Source of the DNA: Desulfovibrio sp. OH1186_COT-070
Lineage (GTDB): Bacteria > Desulfobacterota > Desulfovibrionia > Desulfovibrionales > Desulfovibrionaceae
Length of the DNA: 64,000 bases
Direction of reading: 5' to 3'
Assembly (NCBI RefSeq): GCF_003860215.1
Contig: NZ_RQYH01000006.1
Coordinates: 62,001 to 126,000 of the forward strand
Shown here one piece after another: positions 7,470 through 18,134 of the stretch; the stretch's first letter is position 1, and every line of letters begins with the position of its first letter. The notes under the pieces were generated by a model. That model was not told where the DNA came from. It searched no databases and saw nothing but the letters and a program-made list of their open reading frames with translations. The position numbers and the translations under genes were made by a program.

Positions 7470-9373
7470 CCGGAATCTGCCAGACGGACGCTTCTCCCCT
7501 GCCGCCGCAGTGCATGCACTGGGTCAGGGCCATGACCGCCCGCATGGCCCATCGCGGCCCTGACGGCGAAGGTTTTTGGGACGGCGCGCGGGCCTGCTTC
7601 GGCCACCGGCGGCTGTCCATCATTGACCTGTCCGGGGGCGCCCAGCCCATGAGCAGCGCCGACGGCGACCTGACCATCACCTTCAACGGCGAAATCTACA
7701 ATTTTGCCCGACTGAAGGAGCAACTGGCCGCACAGGGCGCACGCTTTGCCACCGACTCCGACACCGAAGTCATTCTGGAGGCCTACCGCCTGTGGGGCGT
7801 TGACTGCCTGGCCCGCTTTGACGGCATGTTTGCCTTTGCCCTCTGGGATCAGGCCAGGCAGCGCCTGTTCTGCGCGCGGGACCGCTTCGGGAAAAAACCG
7901 TTTTTCTACACGCTGTGGGGCGGACGCCTTTTCTTCGCCTCGGAGTTGAGCGCGCTGGAACAGATTCGGGAACTGCCCCTGACCCCGGACCCGCAGGCCA
8001 TTGTGCGCTATCTGGCCTACGAATACGTGCCCACGCCCGCCACCCTCTATGCCGAGGCGCGCAGCCTGGAACCGGCCCACATGCTGCTTCTGGAGGACGG
8101 CCGCCTGCGCATCCGGCGGTACTGGGATCTCCCCTGCCCCGATGAGGATGACCGGCGCGATCCGGACAGTTTGTGCGAAGAACTCCGTTTTCTGCTGACC
8201 CGCGCCGTGCGGCGGCGCATGGTCAGTGATGTTCCCCTGGGCGTTTTTCTCTCGGGCGGCATCGATTCCTCCATTGTGGCCGGGCTTATGGCCCACCAGT
8301 CTCCCACGCCTGTCAGGACGTTTTCCATCGGCTTTCGCGAGGCCAGCTACGACGAATCCCGTTATGCCCGCATTGTCGCCCGCGCCTTCGGCACAGAACA
8401 CCACGAACGCGTGCTCGACGCCGACGAATGCGCCGACAGCCTGCCCGGCATCATCAGCAGCATGGACGTGCCCATGGCGGATGCCTCGGTGGCCCCCACC
8501 TGGCTGCTTTCGGGCGTCACGCGGCAAAAGGTCACCGTGGCTCTCGGCGGCGACGGCGCGGACGAATTGTGGGCCGGGTACGAGCACTATATCGGCTTTC
8601 TGCTGGCCCAGTGGTACAACCGCCTCCCCGGCCCCTTGCGGCGCGGCATCATCGAACCGCTGTGCCGTCTGCTGCCCTCGGGAGCCGGATACATCAATCC
8701 CCGCCTGGCCGTGAGCACCTTTCTGCGCGCGGCCCATGCCCCGGCCTGGCAGCGCGTGCAGACCATGCTCACGGCCCTTGCCCCGGACGTGCAGCACGCG
8801 ATCCTGGATTCGGCCTTTCCGGGAAAAAACACCGCGCTTCTTGCCCCGGAAAACCTTTTTGCGCCCACCCGCGAGCACTACGAGCACTGGCAGCCCCCGC
8901 AGGCGGCCACCCCGCTGGCGCGGGCTTTTCATGTCTATGCGCGCCAGTTCCTGCTGGACGATATCCTGGTCAAGGTAGACCGCTGCTCCATGCTGCACAG
9001 CCTGGAAGTGCGCGCGCCTTTTCTGGACAGGGACGCAGCGGAATTTGCCGCGCGCCTGCCCCTGAAGCACAAGCTGCGCGGCTTCCGCCGCAAGTGGCTT
9101 CTCAAGAGAGCTTTTGCCGATCTTTTGCCCCCGGAAATCCTGCACCGCAACAAGCGCGGTTTCCAGATCCCCGTGGCCCAGTGGCTGCGCGGCCGCCTGC
9201 GGCCCCTGATGGAAGATCTGCTCTCCCCCGCCGCCCTCAAAGCCCAGGGGATATTCCAGCCACAGGCGGTGCGCGCATTGATGGACAGGCATTTTTCCGG
9301 CAAGGAGGATTTGCGCAAGCCCCTCTGGACCTTGCTGGTATTCCAGTTGTGGTGGCGGGCGCGCCGGGCCTGA
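7457..9373 (+). CDS. asnB: Asparagine synthase-like glutamine amidotransferase
   Basis: 638 residues. It begins MCGIAGIC, so Cys2 becomes the N-terminal nucleophile of a class II glutaminase domain (about 1-210) that releases ammonia from glutamine. The C-terminal synthetase domain has the ATP-pyrophosphatase loop SGGIDSS at residues 266-272. AsnB makes asparagine from aspartate, but homologues of this length (600-660 aa) inside exopolysaccharide and O-antigen clusters often amidate other carboxylates, for instance on sugars or lipids. The 13-bp overlap with the second glycosyltransferase and its position as last gene of the run favour such a pathway-specific role. ATG 7457 is fixed by the need for Cys2. 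Confidence 0.85.
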   Translation: MCGIAGICQTDASPLPPQCMHWVRAMTARMAHRGPDGEGFWDGARACFGHRRLSIIDLSGGAQPMSSADGDLTITFNGEIYNFARLKEQLAAQGARFATDSDTEVILEAYRLWGVDCLARFDGMFAFALWDQARQRLFCARDRFGKKPFFYTLWGGRLFFASELSALEQIRELPLTPDPQAIVRYLAYEYVPTPATLYAEARSLEPAHMLLLEDGRLRIRRYWDLPCPDEDDRRDPDSLCEELRFLLTRAVRRRMVSDVPLGVFLSGGIDSSIVAGLMAHQSPTPVRTFSIGFREASYDESRYARIVARAFGTEHHERVLDADECADSLPGIISSMDVPMADASVAPTWLLSGVTRQKVTVALGGDGADELWAGYEHYIGFLLAQWYNRLPGPLRRGIIEPLCRLLPSGAGYINPRLAVSTFLRAAHAPAWQRVQTMLTALAPDVQHAILDSAFPGKNTALLAPENLFAPTREHYEHWQPPQAATPLARAFHVYARQFLLDDILVKVDRCSMLHSLEVRAPFLDRDAAEFAARLPLKHKLRGFRRKWLLKRAFADLLPPEILHRNKRGFQIPVAQWLRGRLRPLMEDLLSPAALKAQGIFQPQAVRALMDRHFSGKEDLRKPLWTLLVFQLWWRARRA

Positions 9374-9377
9374 CAGC

Positions 9378-9405
9378 TTGCCTGTGCCGTTTCCGTGCTT
9401 ATCAT
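9378..9405 (+). promoter_or_regulatory. Possible sigma-70 promoter of htpX
   Basis: TTGCCT (9378-9383), 16-nt spacer, TATCAT (9400-9405), about 100 bp before the htpX ATG. A small GC hairpin (around 9413-9431) follows. Moderate match only. Confidence 0.4.
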
Positions 9406-9502
9406 GCACAACAGGCGGGCAAACGCCCGCTCCAAACTGATGCCAAACCCCGCTTCGCGGAATCCACGCCGCAAGCCGCACACTACAGACAACGAGAATA
9501 CC

Positions 9503-10360
9503 ATGACCAGCCAACTCAAGACCCTGCTGCTCCTGGCCCTTCTTTCGGGCATCATCATCGCTCTGGGCGGCATGCTGGGCGGACGCTCCGGCATCATCAT
9601 CGCCTTTGGCCTGGCCCTTGCCATGAACCTGGGCAGCTACTGGTATTCGGACAAGATCGTGCTTTCCATGTACCGCGCGCGCGAACTGGCCCCCGAAGAA
9701 GCCCCCCAGATCCACAGTATGGTGGAAGAGCTTTCCCGAAAAGCGGGTATTCCCAAGCCCCGCGTCTGCGTGGTGCCCGAGGCCGCGCCCAACGCCTTTG
9801 CCACCGGGCGCAACCCGGAAAATGCGGTGGTCGCCGTGACCGAGGGCATTGTGCGCATACTCTCGCCCGAAGAACTGCGCGGCGTGCTGGCCCACGAAAT
9901 CGGCCACATTGTCAACCGCGACATTCTTGTCCAGACCATTGCCGGAGTCATGGCTTCGGCCATTGTGACCCTGGCCAATATTTTTCAGTTCACGGCCATT
10001 TTCGGCGGCGGTAACCGGGACGGAGAAGGCGGCGGCAACCCGCTGGCCGCACTGGCGCTGGCCCTTCTGGCCCCTCTTGCCGCAGGCATTATCCAGATGG
10101 CCATTTCGCGCTCGCGCGAGTATCTGGCCGACGATACCGGAGCCGCCCTGTGCGGACAGCCGCTGGCCCTGGCCGGAGCTCTGGCCAAGCTGGGCGCGGC
10201 CAGCGGGCGTGTGCCCATGCAGCAGGGCAATCCCAGCACGGAGCAGATGTTCATTGTGGCCCCCCTGTTCGGGCGCGGCGGCATGGCCAGCCTCTTCAGC
10301 ACGCACCCTCCCCTGGAAGAACGCATCCAGCGGTTGCGGGCCATGGCTGCGGGCCGCTGA
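9503..10360 (+). CDS. htpX: HtpX-type M48 membrane zinc metalloprotease
   Basis: 285 residues. Two N-terminal hydrophobic segments (about 6-45) anchor it in the inner membrane. The zinc-binding HEIGH motif is at 131-135, followed by another hydrophobic pair and SREYLADDTGA, which carries the third zinc ligand. This is the order seen in HtpX, which degrades misfolded membrane proteins together with FtsH. ATG 9503 gives the normal short N-terminus; the frame is open from 9395 but that extension is not membrane-like and lacks a ribosome-binding site. Probably transcribed independently of the biosynthesis cluster. Confidence 0.92.
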   Translation: MTSQLKTLLLLALLSGIIIALGGMLGGRSGIIIAFGLALAMNLGSYWYSDKIVLSMYRARELAPEEAPQIHSMVEELSRKAGIPKPRVCVVPEAAPNAFATGRNPENAVVAVTEGIVRILSPEELRGVLAHEIGHIVNRDILVQTIAGVMASAIVTLANIFQFTAIFGGGNRDGEGGGNPLAALALALLAPLAAGIIQMAISRSREYLADDTGAALCGQPLALAGALAKLGAASGRVPMQQGNPSTEQMFIVAPLFGRGGMASLFSTHPPLEERIQRLRAMAAGR

Positions 10361-10416
10361 AAACGGTTGCGGCCGCGAACCCTTTTGCTGTAGTTTGCCC
10401 AAAAACCGAGGTGGAT

Positions 10417-10800
10417 ATGTTGCCGCGCCTTCTGCTGCCGCTTCTGCTGTGCTCCCTGCTGGCCTGTGCCCGCTCCCAGTCCCTGCCGCCGCAAAACGAT
10501 CCGCCGCCGGAGCCGTGCCCCTTTGTTTACGTCTACGCGCCGGGCAATTATATCGTGGATATTGCGGGGGGGGATCAGGTCATTCTGGACCCCGGCGTGC
10601 AGGAATTCGAGCTTTTCTGCTCCCCCGGCGAAGCGCGCGCCGCAGTTACCGAAGCTGTGCGGCAGGGCGCTGCCCCTGAAGGCGACTGGCGCATCTACCG
10701 CCTGGCCGGAGATCTGGAGGATCTGGCCCAGCCCCTGCCCCAGCGGCGCTATGTGCTGCGCCGCATGGCGCAGATTGTGGACTGGGTTACGGAAATATAG
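10417..10800 (+). CDS. Small lipoprotein of unknown function
   Basis: 127 residues. The N-terminus MLPRLLLPLLLCSLLACARS is a lipoprotein signal with lipobox LLAC, so the mature protein starts at a lipidated cysteine and would sit in the cell envelope. The remainder is short and mixed alpha/beta, with a YVYAPGNYIVDIAGGDQVIL segment and no motif I recognise. ATG 10417 has GAGG five bases upstream. It follows htpX by 56 bp on the same strand, so the two may be co-transcribed and could share an envelope-quality role, but nothing in the sequence proves this. Confidence 0.7.
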   Translation: MLPRLLLPLLLCSLLACARSQSLPPQNDPPPEPCPFVYVYAPGNYIVDIAGGDQVILDPGVQEFELFCSPGEARAAVTEAVRQGAAPEGDWRIYRLAGDLEDLAQPLPQRRYVLRRMAQIVDWVTEI

Positions 10801-10822
10801 CTGCACCTTGCGCGGATCAAAA

Positions 10823-10868
10823 CGTCCGGTCCGGAGGGAGCAGAAAGGCGCTCCCTCCGGACCGGACG
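10823..10868. terminator. Bidirectional hairpin terminator, 19-bp perfect stem
   Basis: Perfect GC-rich inverted repeat 10823-10841 / 10850-10868 with an 8-nt loop, between the convergent lipoprotein gene and argJ. It is followed by a short AT stretch on the plus strand. Likely terminates both. Confidence 0.75.
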
Positions 10869-10891
10869 GAATATTTTGTGGGCAGTTTGCG

Positions 10892-12079
10892 TCAGGACCG
10901 GTAGTCCGCATTGAGCGAAACGTATTCGTGCCCCAGATCCGATGCGTGAAAAACATAGAAGCCCGGCCCGCTGCCCAGTGTGATTTCCACTTCCACATCT
11001 CCGGCCGCGAGCAGTTGCGCCAGCTTTTCCTCCTGATCCTCATTGACCGGGCATCCGTGGCGAAAACGCTCAATGCCGCAGAGCTTCATGCTGACCTGTT
11101 CCGGATCAACCTCCGCCCCGCTGTAGCCCACGGCGGTCACAATGCGCCCCCAGTTGGCGTCGCCCCCGTACATGGCGGTCTTGACCAGTTGCGAATGCCC
11201 CACACTGCGGGCCACGCGCCGGGCATCGCTGTCGTTTGCCGCGCCCGTCACCGTAATGTGGATGACCTTGCGCGCGCCTTCGCCGTCCCTGACCAGCATC
11301 AGGGCCACTGTGCGCAGAATGTCGGTCAGGGCTTCTTCCAGCAGGGCCGCGTCTTGGGGCTGTGCCGCGCTCACGCCTGACGCGCCGTTGGCAAGGCCCA
11401 GTATGGTGTCGTTGGTGGAGGTATCGCCGTCAACGCTCACCCGGTTGAAGGTGCTTTCCACCGCGCGGGCGAACATGGCCTGCCAGGCCGAGCGCTCCAC
11501 TTCCGCATCGGCAAGAGCCACACAAAGCATGGTGGCCATGTCGGGGCAGATCATGCCCGCGCCCTTGGCCATCACGGTCAGGCGCACTGTCCCGCCGGAA
11601 AGGCGCACATCGCGCGAGGAAAATTTGGGAAAGGCGTCGGTGGTCATGAAAGAGCGCGTAAACCCTTCGGCATCCCGGCTGCCCAAACTGTCCACCAGCG
11701 CCGGAAGGGCCTTTTGCCAGAGATCCATCTTGAGGTGCGCTCCCACCACCCCGGTGGACAGGGGCAAAATCTGCTCCACAGGCAGGCCTGTGCTTTGGGC
11801 GAGCATGCTCTGGGTGGCGCGGCAGTTTTCCAGTCCTTCCTGACCGGTGCAGGCATTGGCCTGACCGGCATTGGCCAGCACCGCCCGCACAGGCCCGTTG
11901 CCGCGCAGTATCTCCTGACAAACAAGAACCGGCGCGGCCTTGAACACGTTTTTGGTAAACATGCCCGCCAGCACGGCGGGGCAGTCCGAAACAATCAGGC
12001 CCAGATCGTCCCGGCCTTCCTTCCGGAATCCGGCGGCGGCCGTTCCCGCCGCAAAGCCCTTGGGCAAATCGCTCTGCAT
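10892..12079 (-). CDS. argJ: Bifunctional ornithine acetyltransferase / N-acetylglutamate synthase
   Basis: 395 residues, ArgJ family. It transfers acetyl from N-acetylornithine to glutamate and can also make N-acetylglutamate from acetyl-CoA. The precursor cleaves itself before the threonine in MATMLCVAL (plus-strand position about 11530) into alpha and beta chains. Other family landmarks are TGVVG, MAKGAGMI and the DGDTSTNDT segment. ATG 12079 is preceded by AGGAGG. The gene lies 100 bp after fusA on the same strand, behind a good terminator, so it is either read through or has a promoter I cannot see. Arginine synthesis is its likely sole role. Confidence 0.93.
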   Translation of the reverse strand: MQSDLPKGFAAGTAAAGFRKEGRDDLGLIVSDCPAVLAGMFTKNVFKAAPVLVCQEILRGNGPVRAVLANAGQANACTGQEGLENCRATQSMLAQSTGLPVEQILPLSTGVVGAHLKMDLWQKALPALVDSLGSRDAEGFTRSFMTTDAFPKFSSRDVRLSGGTVRLTVMAKGAGMICPDMATMLCVALADAEVERSAWQAMFARAVESTFNRVSVDGDTSTNDTILGLANGASGVSAAQPQDAALLEEALTDILRTVALMLVRDGEGARKVIHITVTGAANDSDARRVARSVGHSQLVKTAMYGGDANWGRIVTAVGYSGAEVDPEQVSMKLCGIERFRHGCPVNEDQEEKLAQLLAAGDVEVEITLGSGPGFYVFHASDLGHEYVSLNADYRS

Positions 12080-12125
12080 GGTCGCCTCCTGCGATGCGCC
12101 GCCGCAGACGCACGGTTCCCAAAAA

Positions 12126-12157
12126 GCACGCGCCCGGAGAACCCCCGGGCGACGCGC
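12126..12157 (-). terminator. fusA: Intrinsic terminator after fusA
   Basis: Read on the minus strand, a GC-rich stem (seven inner pairs plus four more past a one-base bulge) is followed directly by five T residues, about 25 bp beyond the fusA stop. Confidence 0.7.
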
Positions 12158-12179
12158 AAAACCGTACCGCGGGACGCGA

Positions 12180-14258
<2,079 letters not shown>

Positions 14259-14297
14259 GGTAGTTCCTCCATGCTGCGGATGCGCTGTGGTGCAAAA

Positions 14298-14329
14298 CCG
14301 ACGCCGCATCCGTAAGGAGGCGGCGTCGG
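14298..14329 (-). promoter_or_regulatory. Hairpin in the rpsG-fusA spacer
   Basis: A perfect 10-bp stem (14298-14307 / 14320-14329) with a 12-nt loop lies between the two genes and, on the minus strand, is followed by TTTTG. It could be an attenuator, a partial terminator or an RNA-processing site. Confidence 0.5.
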
Positions 14330-14354
14330 GCGGTACTCGAAAACAGAAGGCCCC

Positions 14355-14825
14355 TTACCAGCGGTAGTGGGAAAAAGCCTTGTTGGCGTCGGCCATGCGG
14401 TGAGTGTCCTCACGCTTCTTCACCGCGCCGCCGCGCCCGTTGTACGCGTCCAGCAACTCTGCGGAAAGTTTGGCGGTCATTCCCTTTTCGCCGCGCGAAC
14501 GGGCGTAGTTGATGAGCCAACGGATGGACAGGGAAATCTGCCGCTCGGGGCGCACTTCCATCGGGACCTGATAGGTGGCTCCGCCAACGCGGCGGGCCTT
14601 GACTTCCATATGGGGCTTCACGTTGTCCAGCGCCTTTTCAAAGGCGCGCATGGCATCGTCGCCGGTTTTTTCGGCCAGAGCCTCAAGGGAGCTGTAAAAA
14701 ATTTTTTCGGCCGCGCCCTTTTTGCCGTTGTACATGAGGCGGTTCACGAATTTGGTGACCAGACGGCTGGAGTACAGCGGATCGGGCAGAACTTCCCTCT
14801 TGGGAACAGGACCTTTACGGGGCAT
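14355..14825 (-). CDS. rpsG: 30S ribosomal protein S7
   Basis: 156 residues, the normal S7 length. It starts [16 protein letters not shown] and contains the conserved [24 protein letters not shown] and the C-terminal [20 protein letters not shown]7 nucleates assembly of the 30S head and lines the E site; in many bacteria it also represses its own operon by binding the rpsL-rpsG spacer. That spacer here is 102 bp and holds a small hairpin (14875-14893), but I cannot tell whether it is an S7 site. Confidence 0.97.
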   Translation of the reverse strand: MPRKGPVPKREVLPDPLYSSRLVTKFVNRLMYNGKKGAAEKIFYSSLEALAEKTGDDAMRAFEKALDNVKPHMEVKARRVGGATYQVPMEVRPERQISLSIRWLINYARSRGEKGMTAKLSAELLDAYNGRGGAVKKREDTHRMADANKAFSHYRW

Positions 14826-14927
14826 GGGGTTTCTCCTTGTGCAAATACTGCGGCGTCACCAACCCCGCGACACACCGCCCCCGCAAGGGGCGGAGCGGCG
14901 CATGGCGTCCGCCGGTGGAATACATAT

Positions 14928-15299
14928 TTATTTGGGGCGCTTGGCGCCGTACTTGGAACGTCCCTGACGGCGGTCGGCCACACCGGAGGTATCCAGCGTG
15001 CCGCGCACAATGTGGTAGCGCACACCGGGCAGGTCCTTGACGCGGCCGCCGCGGATGATGACCACAGAGTGCTCCTGCAGGTTGTGGCCTTCGCCGGGGA
15101 TGTAGGCCGTTACCTCGATGCCGTTGGTCAGGCGCACACGGGCGACCTTGCGCAGGGCCGAGTTGGGCTTTTTGGGCGTGGTGGTATACACGCGGGTACA
15201 CACGCCACGGCGCTGCGGGCAGGCCTGCAGGGCGGGCGTTTTCTTGCGCTTGACCACGGCCTTCCGCTCAATGCGGATAAGCTGGTTGATCGTGGGCAT
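14928..15299 (-). CDS. rpsL: 30S ribosomal protein S12
   Basis: 123 residues. ATG 15299 with GGAGGG eight bases upstream gives [15 protein letters not shown], the usual S12 N-terminus. The decoding-site loops [15 protein letters not shown] and [21 protein letters not shown] are present; Lys in TPKKPNS is the common streptomycin-sensitive form. It opens the str operon and has its own promoter (15342-15370). Unlike many bacteria, rpoBC are not upstream; valS is. Confidence 0.97.
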   Translation of the reverse strand: MPTINQLIRIERKAVVKRKKTPALQACPQRRGVCTRVYTTTPKKPNSALRKVARVRLTNGIEVTAYIPGEGHNLQEHSVVIIRGGRVKDLPGVRYHIVRGTLDTSGVADRRQGRSKYGAKRPK

Positions 15300-15319
15300 T
15301 CTTCCCTCCATACGGGGTG

Positions 15320-15334
15320 TTGAAATGATTTCAA
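15320..15334. repeat. 15-nt palindrome in the rpsL leader
   Basis: A perfect dyad, seven bases each side of a single central base (TTGAAAT / ATTTCAA), lies just downstream of the rpsL -10 box and upstream of its ribosome-binding site. It may be an operator or a leader element; no regulator can be named. Confidence 0.4.
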
Positions 15335-15341
15335 GAGGCAT

Positions 15342-15370
15342 GACATATCCCGTCCAGAAAAGATAGTCAA
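15342..15370 (-). promoter_or_regulatory. rpsL: Sigma-70-type promoter of the str operon
   Basis: Read on the minus strand: TTGACT (15370-15365), a 17-nt spacer, TATGTC (15347-15342), about 40 bp before the rpsL ATG. It lies in the 118-bp gap after valS. Confidence 0.65.
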
Positions 15371-15417
15371 GCCTTTTGCCGCTGTGCCCGCGCGTTTCGC
15401 CGAAAAAACCTCTGCCG

Positions 15418-18096
15418 CTATTCTTCCAGAGCCTCGGCAAAACGCTGCCGCAGGGCTTCCAGTTTCGTCCGGGTATCGCACAGTTTTTCCGCGCGCTCCC
15501 TCTCGCGGGCCACAACATCCGCCGGAGCCCGGCTGACAAAGCTTTCGTTCATCAGCTTCAGGTTCACGGCCGCCATGTCTTTGGCCAGCCGGGCCAGTTC
15601 CTTGTCCAGCCGGGCCAGTTCGCCGTTGAGGTCCACCGTGCCCTTGAGGGGCACAAATATCTGGCAGCCGTCCACCACGGCGGAGGCAGAGGCTTTTGGC
15701 GTTTGCAGGGCCGCGTCCACGGCAAGGCTCTCCACCCTGGCCAGGGTCGTCACATGCTGCCTGTTTTCCTCCAGCAGCGCCCCTTGCGCCGCATCCGCGG
15801 GCCGCAGCAGCAGGCTGATCCTCTGCCCCGGACTGATGCCCAGTTCCGCCCTGATGGTGCGCACAGCCACAATGACCCCCTGCACAAATTCCATGCGGGC
15901 CGCCTCCACGGGCCGCACGCAGCGGGGGCGCGGCTGTGGATAAACCTCCAGAGCAATATCCGTGGTCTGCCCGCCTGCGGGCACGGGCAGGGCGGACCAG
16001 ATCTCGGCAGTGACAAAAGGCATCAGGGGATGCAGCAGCACCAGTATCTCGCGCAGGGCCAGCCAGAGCACATGGCGGGCCTGCTCCCGGCGCTCCCCGC
16101 CCAACTCTGCGTCCGACCCGGGCTGCATATCAGACTTGATGAGTTCCAGATACCAGTCGCAGAATTCGTTCCACAAGAATTTGTAGCCCACCTGGGCCGC
16201 ATCGTTGAAGCGGTATTCCTCCAGCGCCCGGTCCATTTCTTCTTTCACGGCTTCAAGGCGGTGCAGCAGCCACTGGTGGTGCAGACCCGCAACCCTGTCC
16301 GGCTCCACGGCGGCGGGAGCCTCCCCGGAAAGATTCATGAGGGCAAAGCGGGCCGCATTCCAGAGCTTGTTCACAAAATGGCGGTAGCCTTCGATGCGGT
16401 CTTCCGAAAGGCGTATGTCGCGCCCCATGGCCGCAAAAGAGACAAGGGTGAAACGCAGGGCATCACAGCCGTATTTGTCGATCATTTGCAGCGGGTCAAT
16501 GACATTGCCCGTGGACTTGGACATCTTTCGCCCCGACGCATCGCGCACCAGGGCGTGCAGGTAAACATGCCGGAAAGGCGGCCTGCCCATGAAGTGCATG
16601 CCCATCATCATCATGCGGGCCACCCAGAAAAAAAGAATGTCAAAGCCCGTGACCAGCACGGCCGTGGGATACCAGCACGCAAGATCCCTGCCCCGCTCCG
16701 GCCAGCCCAGGGTGGAAAAGGGCCAGAGCGCGGACGAGAACCAGGTGTCCAGCACATCCTCTTCCTGATCAAGCTCTGCTCCCCCGCAGGCGGGGCAGAC
16801 CTGGGGAGCCTCTTCGTTCACCACAAGCTCGCCGCACTGCCGGCACGTCCAGGCAGGGATGCGGTGCCCCCACCATATCTGGCGGCTGATGCACCAGTCG
16901 CGGATATTGTCCAGCCAGTGGTAGTAGGTCTTGCACCAGCTTTCGGGATACACTTCCGTCAGGCCGGGCACGGCCTCGCGCGCGGCCTTCGCCATTTTTG
17001 TGGCGGCCACGAACCACTGGGTGGAAACGTGCGGCTCCACCACCGTATGGCAGCGGTAGCAATGGCCCACGGCATGCTCGATCTCCTCCACGCCCTCAAG
17101 AAGGCCGTCAGCCTCCATGCGGGCGACAATGGCATCGCGGCATTCCTCCTTGCGCATGCCCGCGCAAGGCCCGGCTTCGGCAGTCATGACGCCGTTGTCG
17201 TCAATGACCTGCACAAAGGCGAGGCCGTGTTTTTTGCCCAGCAGCCAGTCGTTGGGGTCATGGCAGGGCGTCACCTTGAGCGCGCCTGTTCCGAACTCAC
17301 GATCCACATAACTGTCGGCAATAACAGGCACTTCACGCCCCAGCACAGGGACCAGAACCGTTCTGCCCACATATTGGGCATAGCGCTCGTCTTCAGGATG
17401 TACGCAAACCGCCGTATCGCCGGGGATGGTTTCAGGGCGGGTGGTGGCCACCGTGATGTGGCCGCTGCCGTCCGCCAGGCGATAGCGCACCTTCCAGAGG
17501 CGCCCCCGCGACGGTTCGTGCTCCACCTCGTCGTCGGCCAGGGCCGTATGGCAGCGCGAGCACCAGTTGATGATATAGTCGCCGCGGTAGATCAGCCCCT
17601 CACGGTAGAGTTGCACAAAAACCTTGCGTACCGCCGCAGAAAGGCCTTCGTCCATGGTGAAGCGCAGGCGCGACCAGTCCACGGAAGCTCCCATGGCCGA
17701 GATCTGATCCAGAATGCGGTGCCCGTAGTCCTCGCGCCACGCCCACACGCGCTCCACAAAGGCTTCGCGCCCCAGTTGCCCGCGGCTCAGGCCTTCCTTG
17801 CCCAAGGCTCGCTCCACCACGTTCTGGGTGGCAATGCCCGCATGGTCCGTGCCCGGAACCCACAGGACGTTTTTTCCCTTCTGGCGAGCATGGCGGCAGA
17901 GCACGTCAATGAGCGTGAGGTTGAGCGCGTGGCCGATGTGCAGGGCTCCGGTGACGTTGGGCGGCGGAATGACAATGGCAAAAGGCTCGCCCCCGTTTTC
18001 GGGATTGGCGACAAACGTCCGGTTTTCTTCCCAGTGCCTGCGCCAGCGAGCTTCAACGTCATGGGGCTCATAGCCCTTGGAAAGGGATTCCGCCAT
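15418..18096 (-). CDS. valS: Valyl-tRNA synthetase
   Basis: 892 residues, class I aminoacyl-tRNA synthetase. The HIGH signature is at 53-56 within [15 protein letters not shown], and KMSKS at 524-528. A large editing insertion lies between them, as expected for ValRS, which must hydrolyse Thr-tRNAVal. CRQCGELVV and CPACGG form a zinc-type insert. The C-terminal 65 residues are a charged coiled-coil arm typical of ValRS. ATG 18096 has GGAG a few bases upstream. It is divergent from the BPL_N gene by 38 bp. Confidence 0.97.
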   Translation of the reverse strand: MAESLSKGYEPHDVEARWRRHWEENRTFVANPENGGEPFAIVIPPPNVTGALHIGHALNLTLIDVLCRHARQKGKNVLWVPGTDHAGIATQNVVERALGKEGLSRGQLGREAFVERVWAWREDYGHRILDQISAMGASVDWSRLRFTMDEGLSAAVRKVFVQLYREGLIYRGDYIINWCSRCHTALADDEVEHEPSRGRLWKVRYRLADGSGHITVATTRPETIPGDTAVCVHPEDERYAQYVGRTVLVPVLGREVPVIADSYVDREFGTGALKVTPCHDPNDWLLGKKHGLAFVQVIDDNGVMTAEAGPCAGMRKEECRDAIVARMEADGLLEGVEEIEHAVGHCYRCHTVVEPHVSTQWFVAATKMAKAAREAVPGLTEVYPESWCKTYYHWLDNIRDWCISRQIWWGHRIPAWTCRQCGELVVNEEAPQVCPACGGAELDQEEDVLDTWFSSALWPFSTLGWPERGRDLACWYPTAVLVTGFDILFFWVARMMMMGMHFMGRPPFRHVYLHALVRDASGRKMSKSTGNVIDPLQMIDKYGCDALRFTLVSFAAMGRDIRLSEDRIEGYRHFVNKLWNAARFALMNLSGEAPAAVEPDRVAGLHHQWLLHRLEAVKEEMDRALEEYRFNDAAQVGYKFLWNEFCDWYLELIKSDMQPGSDAELGGERREQARHVLWLALREILVLLHPLMPFVTAEIWSALPVPAGGQTTDIALEVYPQPRPRCVRPVEAARMEFVQGVIVAVRTIRAELGISPGQRISLLLRPADAAQGALLEENRQHVTTLARVESLAVDAALQTPKASASAVVDGCQIFVPLKGTVDLNGELARLDKELARLAKDMAAVNLKLMNESFVSRAPADVVARERERAEKLCDTRTKLEALRQRFAEALEE

Positions 18097-18134
18097 CTTG
18101 CTTTCTCCGTAAAAGGCGAGGATACTGCAACACC

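Noticed and set aside
6773-10402. Very long minus-strand open frame (1209 codons)
   Set aside because: Antisense shadow of GT4, asnB and htpX, all with recognised motifs. High GC content leaves few chance stops.
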